Part shown: one piece after another, positions 6,299 through 14,440 of the stretch
Layout of the letters: every line of letters starts with the position of its first letter
How positions within the stretch are numbered: the first letter of the stretch is position 1
Assembly: GCA_937901185.1 (NCBI GenBank)
Contig: CALCHR010000150.1
Span: 1-19,381, forward strand
Source of the DNA: an uncultured Bacteroidales bacterium
GTDB lineage: Bacteria; Bacteroidota; Bacteroidia; Bacteroidales; Bacteroidaceae
Length of the DNA: 19,381 nucleotides
Reading direction: 5' to 3'
Made by a program: the position numbers and the translations under genes
The notes under the pieces: generated by a model
What the model saw: only the letters and a program-made list of their open reading frames with translations
What the model was told of the DNA's origin: nothing
Database searches by the model: none

Positions 6299-9200
6299 TT
6301 ACTTAATCCATACTTTCTTGCCATTCACGATGTAGACTCCGCTCTTGGGGGCCCCGGTGATGCGGCGTCCGCCGAGGTCATACACGGCGGCTTCTGCCCG
6401 GGGTGCAGCAAGGGGAGCATCTACAGCGGTGGCGGCTCCAAAGTGCATGGTGAAGCTGCGTACGGCGGTGGCGCTGAGGAAACTGAGGTAGGCCTTTCCT
6501 TGCTTGAGCTTGGTGCCGGGCTTGGCTTTGTAGATGCCGATACCGTCAGTGCCGTTGGCCAGGATGTAGTCGTAATCGCCTATCACAACATCGCCCATGG
6601 CTGAGTTGGCAAATTGGTTGCTGGAGAGTGCCACCACTTGTTCGCCGGCTACGGGGAGCATGTTTATCAATGTGGGGGCTGTGCCTTGGTCGTCGAGCGT
6701 GCCTACCAGGATGACGCCTTCCTGTGCTGGCACCACGCCTCCTGCTATGGGTTTGAGATAGGCTGTGCCCGACTGCTCTGCCTCTTCAGCGCGATAGGCC
6801 ATGACGCCTTCGGGGAGCACAGTGGCATAGGGGGCGCTGAAGGTACCGATGGTTTGGCCGGGGGTCATGCCTCCCAGGAGGGTGTCGTCGGCATCGACGG
6901 CGGTGAGCTTGGTGTCGGCCAGAGGATAGTTGCCGGCTTCTTCTACGATGAAGGCGGTGGAGTAGTTGTTGTCATAACGAGGGGTCCATCCTCCGTCTTG
7001 CTGGAAGCCGCCTGTTGAGGTAACCACAAAGTAGGAATACTTCTTGCCGTTCGATAGATTAGTACGATTACCGCCAAATGCTACCTTTCCGAAGAAGTCT
7101 GACATTACGCCGCCTGTAGTATTACTGCCTGTCACCATCTTTTGGAATGTAAGCGGAGAGTATTCGGCATCGTAGGCATCGACATAGCCCTTGTTCCCGT
7201 TGGTACCGGCACCGGAGCCTTTGAAGACAAGGTATTTTCCTGCGGTGTTAACAAATACGTGGCGTCCGTCGGACAGGGTGCGGCAATACCACTTGGCTGT
7301 CTGCGGCAGGCTGCTGGCTGCGCCTTCGCCGCGTGCCTCCATGGTCAATCCGCCTTCGGTGTAGTTGAGGTATTTTTTACCGCCGGCAGGATGGACGTTG
7401 GTAAAGATATAGACCTTGCCGGAGCCGGGCTGGATGATGTCTGTTGAAGAGAGGAAGGCATCGCTCGCCGCGTTGATGGCCTGGGCCGATTCGCAGGCAT
7501 CGAGGACTCCCTGGAGGGTGGTGTGCTGCGCTTGGGCAGGATAACCTACGGAGAGGGGAGTTTCGTCCAGGAGGGTCTGCGCCTTGAGGATGGCTTCTTC
7601 CATAAGAGCGATGGCTTCGAGAGCGGCTGCGGTGGCGGCGGCATCGGTCTTTACGTATTGAATACGGAATTGGTTGCCGGCATCTTCACTGGCAAATAAG
7701 GCGGTGCACATAATCAAGCCGTTGTCCTTATTGATATTGATGCGCTGGTCTTTGCCCAGCCATACAAACCAGGGATAGGCGGCACTCGATGTGCCTGAGA
7801 ACCAGGTAATGGGAGCCGGATGCTCGGAGAAATCGGCACCGGTTCTTACGAAGCGCTGCTTGGAGAGGTTGTAGAGGTAGTATTTGCCCTCGGGGGTGTT
7901 CTCGGTGCGGAGAAGGGCAAACTGCTCGCCTGCATTGTCGATGGCATTGGCGGGGATGTCGGCGTCGGAGCCCTGCTTGGGGGTAGATACTTTGTTCTCG
8001 GTGCCTGTCAGGTATGCAATGGGGCCGCGTGAGGTGCTGATACCATAAATAGCAGCGTTACCCAACTTGGCAAGGTCTGTCACATAGGTCAATCCTGCGA
8101 GAACTACCTTCTTTTCCATCTCCTTATACAACTCCTCATCAAACTCTTTGGCTGACTTATCAAACTTAAAGGGCACACCGGGATCATCCTTAGCATAGTA
8201 AGTAATAACAGAACCTTGGTAAGAGGTGGAGATGGACATGGTCTTGCTGCCGCCCTGTATGTGGAAATATTTGTCGCCCAAATCGGTCAGCGAGATAGCC
8301 ACGGGGATGTCTGAGAAAATCCACGTATCGCCCTGACTGCCATAGCGGGTGTTTCCTTCAACGCCCAATCCGGCGGGGTTGGCAAATTGCTGTGCGCCGA
8401 CATTGTAAAGGTAGTATTCTTCCTTGACGGGGTTGTAATAGAAGCCCCAGAGGTGGTTCACGTTGGCAGCGTCTACGCTGGTACTATGCCAGAGGTAAGC
8501 GGCATTGCCATTTGCTGTATCCACCGGCTTATCCGCAGCATCGTCGTACACCACAGAGCCACGGCCATTCTTATTTGTAATTGTGAAATAACAGTCTATG
8601 GGGAAGAGGGGCGCATTTTCTTCCGCAGTAATCGCCTGCATAGCCACTTCGACCATCGCCTTGGCGGCTACGAAGTCTGTGGCAGCAAGGGCAGCGGTGA
8701 TGGAGTCGTTCAATGCGCCGACGGTGGCAGCACCGGCATAGCCCGGCACACCAAGATTGGCCTGATAAGCGGCATCTTGAAGTACGGCATAACGTTCGCG
8801 GGCTGTGGCTATGGTTTCTACCAAATCCTGTGCCTCCTGGCTGTACGATACGTTCCAACGCGAAGCCGGATCGCCGATGCCATAGCTCATCACGTCGAAG
8901 GGCTCGGTGTTTTTTAGGTGAATGGTCTGACCTCCTGTAGTAAATGCCACAATGCCTTCTTCGTCGCCATACATGTCGTAGGTAAAGTTGGCAGCCGAAT
9001 CGACGCTGGCGGTGGCCTTCGCATTGTCCGGCGTCATCAGATACTTTCCGCTTTGGGGATGGTACAGTTTGAAGGTGCCGTTGCCGTTGTGGAACAACTG
9101 GACATAATCGCGGATAGATTCCGTGGCTACGATACCGCCCACCTTGCCATCGTCTTTCACGGCCAGGATTTTACCGGTTCTGTTCGATGAGGCAGTGTCG

Positions 9201-11674
9201 ATATTGGCAAACTTGAATACTTTTTTGTGCAAGCCGATAAATATGGAGAGGCGGTTTTGCATCATGAAGGCAAAGTCGGCATCTTCAATCACATAATAGT
9301 AGGCAGTACCGATTTCGGGTTCTGCAACCCAAGGACGCCAGCGCTTTTTAATATTGTTCATCAGCACTTCGGTCTGTTCGTCCCAGCCTTCCATGTTTAC
9401 GGTTTCGAAAGTCATGATAGAATTAGCTTCGCCCAAAGCATCACCACTATTCCAAATGCCTAAGTAGCCTCCGCGATAATTGAAGTACGCATTATCTGTG
9501 TCATGCATTTTCACAGAGAACATATATTTGCCGGGCACTTGCTTAATGTCGTAACTCACAGCTGAGTCGGCAGGCACCATATATGTACGTGCGCTACCGC
9601 CATCGCCGCTTTCATAGCCGGTGGTGGTCAACGCATATTTGGGACCCCAAGCGCGGTTGTAGAACTTGTAGCCATTTTCTTCGTCACCAATTACGGCCCA
9701 CAAGCCGGCATTGTCGCTGGGAGGGGTGTTGTTGGTAATCTTCAAATGGTTGTTATCATCCATATAGGCAGGTTGCGCACTGATGTAGCGTTGCAGCTCG
9801 TCGTGCAAGCGGAGGCGGAACCAGGTGGTGTTGGCAGCGAACTCGCCATTCACAAGGGGGTTGGAAAATACAATTCGATAGTTGGCACCTGTCACGGCAA
9901 TATTACCGCTGGTGTTGTTTAGATTATGGTTCTTCCCTGTCTCATTGTCGGTTCTGTTGCAAACCCAATAGCGGAGGGTGTATTCGCCGGGGAATACGTT
10001 CGCTATTGTATATGTATTATTGCTCGGAGTTGAGCCGGCTGTTCCCAAATGGTAATCGGATTCGACTACCTCGCCAATGTGGTTCAGAATGTCCACACCG
10101 AAAATCACGAGCTGGTCAGAGCCCTTGACATAGTTGAATGTAGCTGTTACGTTGTCCAATTTGGGCACTGTGATACCGGTCTCTGCGCAATAAAGGAGGT
10201 GGCTGCTGCCGGCTGTCGTATAACCTGCGTGATTAGGGTCGTTGAGAACATTTTTCAAATGCACAGGGGCATCTTCGAGGTTTACCTGACCTCCATCCCA
10301 GAACGACGTACCATTGGTGTATCTTCTCACAAAGCCAATGGCGTCTTCTCCGCCCAATTCTTCACCCGAAATAGTGGTAACGAGGAAGTTGGCCACTCCG
10401 CCATAAGTACTGGTCGAAGTATGCCCCTTACCGCTGCTCTCTACGAGATAGCTTACGTAGGTTGAGTAAGGGCCGGTATAGTAGGTAGAAAATCTCACTT
10501 GTCCGTCGGGGGCACCACTATTCAGCTTAAAGTAGGTGGGAGTATTGCTCAACAACAAATCGAGAGAATTGGATTCTGTGTAAAGATATTGTTGGGTAGC
10601 TCTGTTCTGAATGGTGTACGACAGTTGTCTGTTGTCTTCAAGGTGAGGAATTATATACCACTGGTTCTTTTCGTTCTTATACCATCCGTCGCCTTCTGTC
10701 GGTTCGCCGTCAGGCTTGGTGATGACCTTCACCATGTTGTTTTCGTCCACAGTAAATCGCTTGTTCTCATCGCCCGAAGGATTGAGGTGCACCGGTATAT
10801 TCACATGGTTTCCGGAAACGCTGAAGGGGAACTTGATGAAGCCTGTGATTTCATTTGTGGTTTCGTGGTAATACATATTTGAGAGCTTCACGCCGTAGTT
10901 CTCCGGAATTACACCAGAGACAGGGTCGGCATTTGCCTGCTTGATGAATTCGTAGAAGTTGCTCCATCCTTCTTGATGGGCTGTAAAGGTATTACCACTG
11001 GGGCCGGTCAGTGTAACATCGGCCTCCACATACTTGGTGGTGCCGTATGTTTCTTCCACTTCATACACTACGAAATAGCAATGGTCTGACACAGCTTGCG
11101 AGCGGTTAATGGTATGAACGCCTTCCTCGGGGCTTTCTGCATAGATGTAATAGCCGGTCTGAGTGTGCTTAATGGTCCATCGGCCTTCGCTGTCGGGAGT
11201 GAACTGATATTGTCCGGCATAGTTATCCATTGCCGTGGTGTTTATTCCGTTACCTGTCAACTCTCCGAGATAGCATTTGCCGCCCGTGGCAGTCATGTGC
11301 GCTGTTTGGAGTTTGAACTTGCCTTCAGCGTCAGTGGCTTCCAACTGGAAAATGCCCAGACCTATCACTTCGTGGTGCAGATACATCTTATGATAAGTTT
11401 GGCCCGTTTCTGGAAGACCATACATCATGAGATAAGCACCATCATGTTCCTCATGCGGAGTTCCGGTATGACTGTGCTGAATAACAATGCGCTTACCGGC
11501 TGCGAGTTCATCAAGGGTGGTAAGCTGTTTCTTTTTTGTCACTTCAGCCGCATAGGGATAATACCCTTTTTCCGCACCTCGCTGAGCGACAGCATCGGCA
11601 TCACTTGCCTGCACCTGCGCCTGTGCCCCTAAGGACACAAACAGCGCCACTAAGAAAAATAGCAATTTTCTCAT
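6299..11674 (-). CDS. Very large secreted protein with repeated lectin-like/helical modules and a sorting-like C-terminus
   Basis: 1,791 residues. The start is set at 11674, where MRKLLFFLVALFVSLGAQAQ gives a clean signal peptide cut after A-Q-A. The frame is open 26 codons further, but that part sits at the transcription start. The body shows recurring stretches with aromatic/Gly motifs such as F-K-L-Y-H-P-Q-S-G-K-Y-L, Y-Y-L-Y-N-V-G-A-Q-Q-F and Y-Y-L-Y-N-L-S-K-Q-R-F-V. They are like beta-trefoil (ricin/fascin-type) repeats (inference). Between them are two Ala-rich helical segments (AAALEAIALMEEAILKAQ and a similar one) resembling FIVAR-type spacers. The last residues, V-Y-D-L-G-G-R-R then S-G-V-Y-I-V-N-G-K-K-V, match the Bacteroidota C-terminal sorting-like motif of exported proteins. 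No catalytic motif was seen. Likely a surface or secreted carbohydrate-binding/adhesive protein. Confidence 0.8.
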   Translation of the reverse strand: MRKLLFFLVALFVSLGAQAQVQASDADAVAQRGAEKGYYPYAAEVTKKKQLTTLDELAAGKRIVIQHSHTGTPHEEHDGAYLMMYGLPETGQTYHKMYLHHEVIGLGIFQLEATDAEGKFKLQTAHMTATGGKCYLGELTGNGINTTAMDNYAGQYQFTPDSEGRWTIKHTQTGYYIYAESPEEGVHTINRSQAVSDHCYFVVYEVEETYGTTKYVEADVTLTGPSGNTFTAHQEGWSNFYEFIKQANADPVSGVIPENYGVKLSNMYYHETTNEITGFIKFPFSVSGNHVNIPVHLNPSGDENKRFTVDENNMVKVITKPDGEPTEGDGWYKNEKNQWYIIPHLEDNRQLSYTIQNRATQQYLYTESNSLDLLLSNTPTYFKLNSGAPDGQVRFSTYYTGPYSTYVSYLVESSGKGHTSTSTYGGVANFLVTTISGEELGGEDAIGFVRRYTNGTSFWDGGQVNLEDAPVHLKNVLNDPNHAGYTTAGSSHLLYCAETGITVPKLDNVTATFNYVKGSDQLVIFGVDILNHIGEVVESDYHLGTAGSTPSNNTYTIANVFPGEYTLRYWVCNRTDNETGKNHNLNNTSGNIAVTGANYRIVFSNPLVNGEFAANTTWFRLRLHDELQRYISAQPAYMDDNNHLKITNNTPPSDNAGLWAVIGDEENGYKFYNRAWGPKYALTTTGYESGDGGSARTYMVPADSAVSYDIKQVPGKYMFSVKMHDTDNAYFNYRGGYLGIWNSGDALGEANSIMTFETVNMEGWDEQTEVLMNNIKKRWRPWVAEPEIGTAYYYVIEDADFAFMMQNRLSIFIGLHKKVFKFANIDTASSNRTGKILAVKDDGKVGGIVATESIRDYVQLFHNGNGTFKLYHPQSGKYLMTPDNAKATASVDSAANFTYDMYGDEEGIVAFTTGGQTIHLKNTEPFDVMSYGIGDPASRWNVSYSQEAQDLVETIATARERYAVLQDAAYQANLGVPGYAGAATVGALNDSITAALAATDFVAAKAMVEVAMQAITAEENAPLFPIDCYFTITNKNGRGSVVYDDAADKPVDTANGNAAYLWHSTSVDAANVNHLWGFYYNPVKEEYYLYNVGAQQFANPAGLGVEGNTRYGSQGDTWIFSDIPVAISLTDLGDKYFHIQGGSKTMSISTSYQGSVITYYAKDDPGVPFKFDKSAKEFDEELYKEMEKKVVLAGLTYVTDLAKLGNAAIYGISTSRGPIAYLTGTENKVSTPKQGSDADIPANAIDNAGEQFALLRTENTPEGKYYLYNLSKQRFVRTGADFSEHPAPITWFSGTSSAAYPWFVWLGKDQRININKDNGLIMCTALFASEDAGNQFRIQYVKTDAAATAAALEAIALMEEAILKAQTLLDETPLSVGYPAQAQHTTLQGVLDACESAQAINAASDAFLSSTDIIQPGSGKVYIFTNVHPAGGKKYLNYTEGGLTMEARGEGAASSLPQTAKWYCRTLSDGRHVFVNTAGKYLVFKGSGAGTNGNKGYVDAYDAEYSPLTFQKMVTGSNTTGGVMSDFFGKVAFGGNRTNLSNGKKYSYFVVTSTGGFQQDGGWTPRYDNNYSTAFIVEEAGNYPLADTKLTAVDADDTLLGGMTPGQTIGTFSAPYATVLPEGVMAYRAEEAEQSGTAYLKPIAGGVVPAQEGVILVGTLDDQGTAPTLINMLPVAGEQVVALSSNQFANSAMGDVVIGDYDYILANGTDGIGIYKAKPGTKLKQGKAYLSFLSATAVRSFTMHFGAATAVDAPLAAPRAEAAVYDLGGRRITGAPKSGVYIVNGKKVWIK

Positions 11675-11760
11675 CACAAATGTCTTAATATTTAATTGTT
11701 TATCTACTTCCAAGAGAAATTCCGGCCAAAAAATAATTTGATTTTCAGCCAATTAGCCTG

Positions 11761-11768
11761 CAAAGTTA
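11761..11768 (-). promoter_or_regulatory. -7 element (TAACTTTG) of the large secreted-protein operon
   Basis: Minus-strand TAACTTTG, preceded by G and a run of 14 T, fits TAnnTTTG with a T-tract in the spacer. Transcription would start near 11755, leaving an AT-rich leader of about 80 nt before the ATG at 11674. That is why the further upstream codons of the frame (to 11752) are judged non-coding. Confidence 0.65.
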
Positions 11769-11937
11769 CAAAAAAAAAAAAAATGGAAAAATATTTTAAC
11801 ACAATCTTTGCCTCGAATTTTTACAGACCGAAATAAGTGCGAAAATCTTGATAATCCCGAATCGCCAAAGAGATGTTAACTTTTCTTACAAAATAGGATT
11901 CAGAGAAGCGACATTCACCAAAAACGGGAGGGCCAAA

Positions 11938-12185
11938 GCTATGGATGATCATCCAAGCCTCCTATGAATGCCCATCCATAGAGCGAAAAAATGCCACTAT
12001 CAGAAATACAGAACACTTTTGCGCCGGGAATCCGACAGATGGAATACTTTTCCGAGAGGCTGAGATTCGCGTATTTGCCCACGAAGAAAAGGTCGGAAGA
12101 AAATACGCAAAATATTGGTGCTCTTTTTGAAGGAACTTCTGCCCTTATAATGCTGGTTTCAAGCTTGAAGTTTGAGCTTCAAAAC
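11938..12185. repeat. Cluster of short palindromes in a gene-free stretch
   Basis: 11942-11955 is a perfect palindrome TGGATGATCATCCA, nested in a longer inverted repeat CTATGGATG (11939-11947) / CATCCATAG (11973-11981). 12158-12169 is a perfect palindrome TTCAAGCTTGAA, followed at once by TTGAAG (12165-12170) / CTTCAA (12177-12182). No promoter or convincing reading frame belongs to them. The stretch 11769-12300 holds nothing else I can support; open frames here have no recognisable sequence. Confidence 0.5.
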
Positions 12186-12300
12186 ACAAATAAGGAGGCA
12201 GCGGAGAATTGGCCTTTTCCTGCGGCACAAGCAATCCGCATGAGCAAAAGGCACAAAAACCACCCTCGTAAGCCACTGATTCTCTGCACTCATTTTCCGC

Positions 12301-12428
12301 CATTTCTTCGGAGGCTTCTAGGAAATCTTAGTAAACTTCTAGAAAATCTTAGTAAACTCCGAGTTTTTCCTAGTAAACTCCGAAGAAACGGCCGAAAATG
12401 GCTATTGATTTTCAAGCGGTTAGAAAGG
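12301..12428 (+). repeat. 128-bp dispersed repeat, copy A (three 21-bp units plus conserved tail)
   Basis: This copy aligns without gaps to 16867-16994 with about 8 mismatches by eye. The core is three tandem 21-bp units (12316-12336, 12337-12357, 12358-12378), each ending in TAGTAAAC. A fourth partial unit starts TCCGAAG, and a conserved tail ends CAAGCGGTTAGAAAGG. Both copies have the same orientation and lie in intergenic DNA. Confidence 0.85.
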
Positions 12429-12504
12429 AAAAAAAACAAGGAAGAAAGCCCGACACAATCGCCCGTAAGAAATTGATTAAGATATAAAAAAACGAGCCGA
12501 CAGC

Positions 12505-12533
12505 TTGCTGTTTAGAATAATTTAGTACATTTG
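12505..12533 (+). promoter_or_regulatory. Promoter of the structured RNA (TTG -18 bp- TACATTTG)
   Basis: TTG at 12505-12507, 18 bp, then TACATTTG at 12526-12533. This is a full match to the Bacteroidota -33/-7 consensus, with the same octamer and spacing as the XRE promoter. It predicts a start near 12538-12541, right where the outermost pairing of the RNA begins. Confidence 0.75.
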
Positions 12534-12537
12534 CACT

Positions 12538-12808
12538 GTCAGGCTGCGGCTCGGCAAGGACATATTATGAAATAACGTAGAAGCGTTATGCTGGTCTTGC
12601 AACTGAAAACCTGAGAAATTTTCAACAGCAACACAATAGACAGGCATAGTGGTTCTCACGCGTTATCCGTGGGGCTACTTTCCCCATCTTTGTGTTACGG
12701 GTTTTCCTAGGACCTTCAGTTGAGGATAGATTAAGTAGGTCCACGCTTTCTGTATCTATACCCATCCCTACCTCGGCGCCGCTTAAAAAGATTCGACCAA
12801 AGCCGGAC
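12538..12808 (+). ncRNA. Structured non-coding RNA of about 270 nt, family not identified
   Basis: Several independent stems can be drawn: (a) closing pair 12538-12544 with 12802-12808 (6 of 7) and GCGGC 12546-12550 with GCCGC 12778-12782; (b) 12554-12561 with 12594-12600 (one bulge), capped by AUAACG 12572-12577 / CGUUAU 12584-12589; (c) UGAAAA 12604-12609 / UUUUCA 12619-12624; (d) AACACAA 12630-12636 / UUGUGUU 12690-12696 enclosing a 12-bp stem with one bulge, 12648-12660 / 12668-12679; (e) GGACCU 12710-12715 / AGGUCC 12737-12742. UCAGG at 12539-12543 could also pair with loop CCUGA 12610-12614. GUGGGG (12669-12674) has an alternative partner at 12682-12687. No coding frame fits. Consensus motifs of RNase P, tmRNA, SRP and 6S RNA are absent. 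The 3' end is uncertain because no U-run terminator is seen. The Bacteroidales-1 motif is an untested possibility. Confidence 0.6.
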
Positions 12809-12861
12809 ACATATATAATTATTGTATAATAACTTCATCTAAATCAACACACTTATAAAAA

Positions 12862-13194
12862 AAAAGATTATCCCTTCTCTCTTGCCTACTAGTCTTTACA
12901 ATGGCGGTGATGGCGCAATGAGTGGTAGAGGTAGATGGCATCTACTACACATTAGACAGTTCTAACTATACTGCAGAAGTCACTTCTAGCGATTCTGAGT
13001 ATAGAGGCGATATTGTTATCCCTGCCAGCATTTCAGTCTATGGAGCTACATATTCCGTAACTACAATTGGAAATTCTGCGTTCAATTTTTGCAACGGCTT
13101 GACAAGCATCGAAATTCCAAACGCCGTGGCCGACATCATCGTGTTCGGACAGATTGCGGGCACGTCTGCGGCTCAGTCTTTACATCTCAAATAG
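12862..13194 (+). pseudogene. Chimeric remnant: BspA-type LRR protein N-terminus joined to a flavoprotein C-terminus
   Basis: From 12862 the frame reads a signal peptide (K-R-L-S-L-L-S-C-L-L-V-F-T-M-A-V-M-A-Q). It has no start codon: the expected ATG reads ATA within a lengthened A-run and TAA lies in frame at 12856. After the signal peptide comes an in-frame TGA (12919-12921). Then follow VEVDGIYYTLDSSNYTAEV, D-I-V-I-P-A-S-I and I-G-N-S-A-F-N-F-C-N-G-L-T-S-I-E-I-P-N, the start of a BspA-like leucine-rich-repeat surface protein. At about 13119-13130 it turns, in frame, into N-A-V-A-D-I-I-V-F-G-Q-I-A-G-T-S-A-A. That is the C-terminal FAD-site signature of fumarate-reductase-type flavoproteins (GN.l.d..VFGRIAG..AA). 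A GTG at 12922 leaves an 90-codon frame but without the export signal. No function is expected. Confidence 0.65.
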
Positions 13195-13200
13195 CCTTTC

Positions 13201-13803
13201 TCACACCTGCTCTTCCAGTTCTTCTATCTGCTGCAGAAGTTCGTCGGTGGTGCGAAGCGTTTTGCGGAATTGATAGATGCCTATGCTTCCACCCACTAAG
13301 AAACCGATGGCGCCACCGATGAGCACAGCTTGGAGACGCTCGCCTTGGTACACTTGAAACTTTTCATATACAAACCACGGCACATATACCAGCAAGAAGG
13401 GGATGCCAATGCCATACGTCCATCTGAGCGTTAAGCGTTTGAATTTCAAGGTGGCTTTGCGCACTTCTATCAAACTCCCGTCCATGATATCTTTGAGGGG
13501 AAACTGGCGATACATATAATAATTATAGCCTATCGCCAGAGCAAAAAATGCAACAGAGAAGAGGCAGAAGTGCATGGATATGGGAGAGATTCTGGGCAGC
13601 ACCCAGAGGAAGAAGGGTATCATCAGGATGCACACAAGGCTTTCCAGCACTATTTGTCTGCGTAGCTTGTAGGCTTTCTCCTTCATCGAGCGGCGTATCA
13701 GGCGCTCGTTGACAATGGTTTCCTGCTCCAATTTTTTAGTGAGCAGTTCCAATTGTGCTTTCATTTCTCGCAGTTCGTTTGAGTCAATATTGTTTGTCAT
13801 CAT
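13201..13803 (-). CDS. Four-helix membrane protein behind an ECF sigma factor, possible sigma regulator
   Basis: 200 residues (ATG at 13803; a second ATG follows directly). Residues 9-30 form a short coiled coil (L-R-E-M-K-A-Q-L-E-L-L-T-K-K-L). Four membrane helices follow at about 51-70, 77-98, 126-146 and 157-177, and a charged, coiled C-terminus (L-L-Q-Q-I-E-E-L-E-E-Q-V). It begins 9 bp after the stop of the ECF sigma factor gene and is surely co-transcribed with it. Genes in this position often encode the matching anti-sigma factor or a membrane sensor. This protein lacks the zinc-binding H-x3-C-x2-C of ZAS anti-sigma factors, so its regulatory role rests on position only. No enzymatic motif was found. 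Confidence 0.8.
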   Translation of the reverse strand: MMTNNIDSNELREMKAQLELLTKKLEQETIVNERLIRRSMKEKAYKLRRQIVLESLVCILMIPFFLWVLPRISPISMHFCLFSVAFFALAIGYNYYMYRQFPLKDIMDGSLIEVRKATLKFKRLTLRWTYGIGIPFLLVYVPWFVYEKFQVYQGERLQAVLIGGAIGFLVGGSIGIYQFRKTLRTTDELLQQIEELEEQV

Positions 13804-13812
13804 GGGGCTGAA

Positions 13813-14292
13813 TTATTGGTTCGACATTTTCTTGAGTTCTTCTTTGATGCGGTAGAGGCGCACCGACACGTTCTTCACCGTGATGCCTACGATGGCGGCA
13901 ATCTCCTCATAGGGCATCCCCTCGAGCCAGAGCAACACGATGGCGCGGTCAAAGGGTTTCAGTTGATGGATGCGCTGATAGAGCATCTGAATTTGGCGCG
14001 TGTCTTCATCGCGGTCGTTGAAGAGGTCAATCTCCATATCCAAGGGGATGCTCGCCGTGCGTTTCTTCTTTCGCTCCTGCGAGATGCAAGTGTTAAAACT
14101 CACACGCCATATCCACGTAGCCGGCCGGCTCTCGCCCTTGAAGCCTCGAAAGCCACGCCACAGGTTGATAAGCACTTCCTGAAAAAGGTCGTTCACTTCA
14201 TCGGAGTCCTTTGAGAACATGAAACACACCGTGTAGATGGTGCTCTTGTGCTTGCGCACCATTTGTTCAAAATCCTGTTCCAATGTATTCAT
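13813..14292 (-). CDS. ECF-type RNA polymerase sigma factor
   Basis: 159 residues from the ATG at 14292 (MNTLEQDFEQMVRKHKSTIY). A TTG at 14337 would add 15 residues but lies near the promoter and adds nothing conserved. Region 2 is seen as D-L-F-Q-E-V-L-I-N-L-W-R-G and T-W-I-W-R-V-S-F-N-T-C. Region 4 is R-A-I-V-L-L-W-L-E-G-M-P-Y-E-E-I-A-A-I-V-G then N-V-S-V-R-L-Y-R-I-K. Regions 1 and 3 are missing, as expected for extracytoplasmic-function sigmas. It would bring RNA polymerase to a small regulon not identifiable here. The downstream membrane protein is the likely partner. Two 22-bp direct repeats with palindromes lie 90-145 bp upstream of its promoter and may be control sites. Confidence 0.9.
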   Translation of the reverse strand: MNTLEQDFEQMVRKHKSTIYTVCFMFSKDSDEVNDLFQEVLINLWRGFRGFKGESRPATWIWRVSFNTCISQERKKKRTASIPLDMEIDLFNDRDEDTRQIQMLYQRIHQLKPFDRAIVLLWLEGMPYEEIAAIVGITVKNVSVRLYRIKEELKKMSNQ

Positions 14293-14347
14293 TGTTTCAT
14301 ACGTATTAAAAGAGTATTTTTTACCCCTTAGACGCAAGTAGGGAGTA

Positions 14348-14355
14348 CAAAACTA
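14348..14355 (-). promoter_or_regulatory. -7 element (TAGTTTTG) of the sigma factor operon
   Basis: Minus-strand TAGTTTTG fits TAnnTTTG and lies 55 bp before the ATG at 14292. There is no TTG at the expected -33, so it may be weak or partly dependent on an activator or on the sigma factor itself. Confidence 0.45.
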
Positions 14356-14440
14356 CAAAAAATCAGCATTTATTTTAGAGGGAAACTTCTACAGCAAGGA
14401 ATGTACGTACTAAATAAGTTCTGAGAAAAGTTTCATCAGA

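Noticed and set aside
12316..12378. CRISPR-like array from the 21-bp units
   Set aside because: The units are directly adjacent with no spacers, only three in number, and the same block recurs at 16882-16944, so it is a dispersed repeat and not a CRISPR.
11991..12476. Plus-strand open frame of 161 codons in the gene-free stretch
   Set aside because: It runs through repeat copy A and the palindromes, has no promoter or recognisable sequence, and its second half is just the translated 21-bp units.
12538..12808. Known housekeeping RNA (RNase P, tmRNA, 6S, SRP)
   Set aside because: The GAGGAAAGUC/ACAGAA motifs of RNase P in the right order, the tmRNA ends and tag frame, the single long 6S stem with central bubble, and the SRP GGAA loop are all missing. 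A coincidental GAAAGUAGCC on the other strand is in the wrong order for RNase P.
12622..12810. Minus-strand open frame of 62 codons opposite the structured RNA
   Set aside because: No promoter on that strand and no motif; the base pairing of the RNA explains the region better. Such frames are common artefacts over RNA genes.
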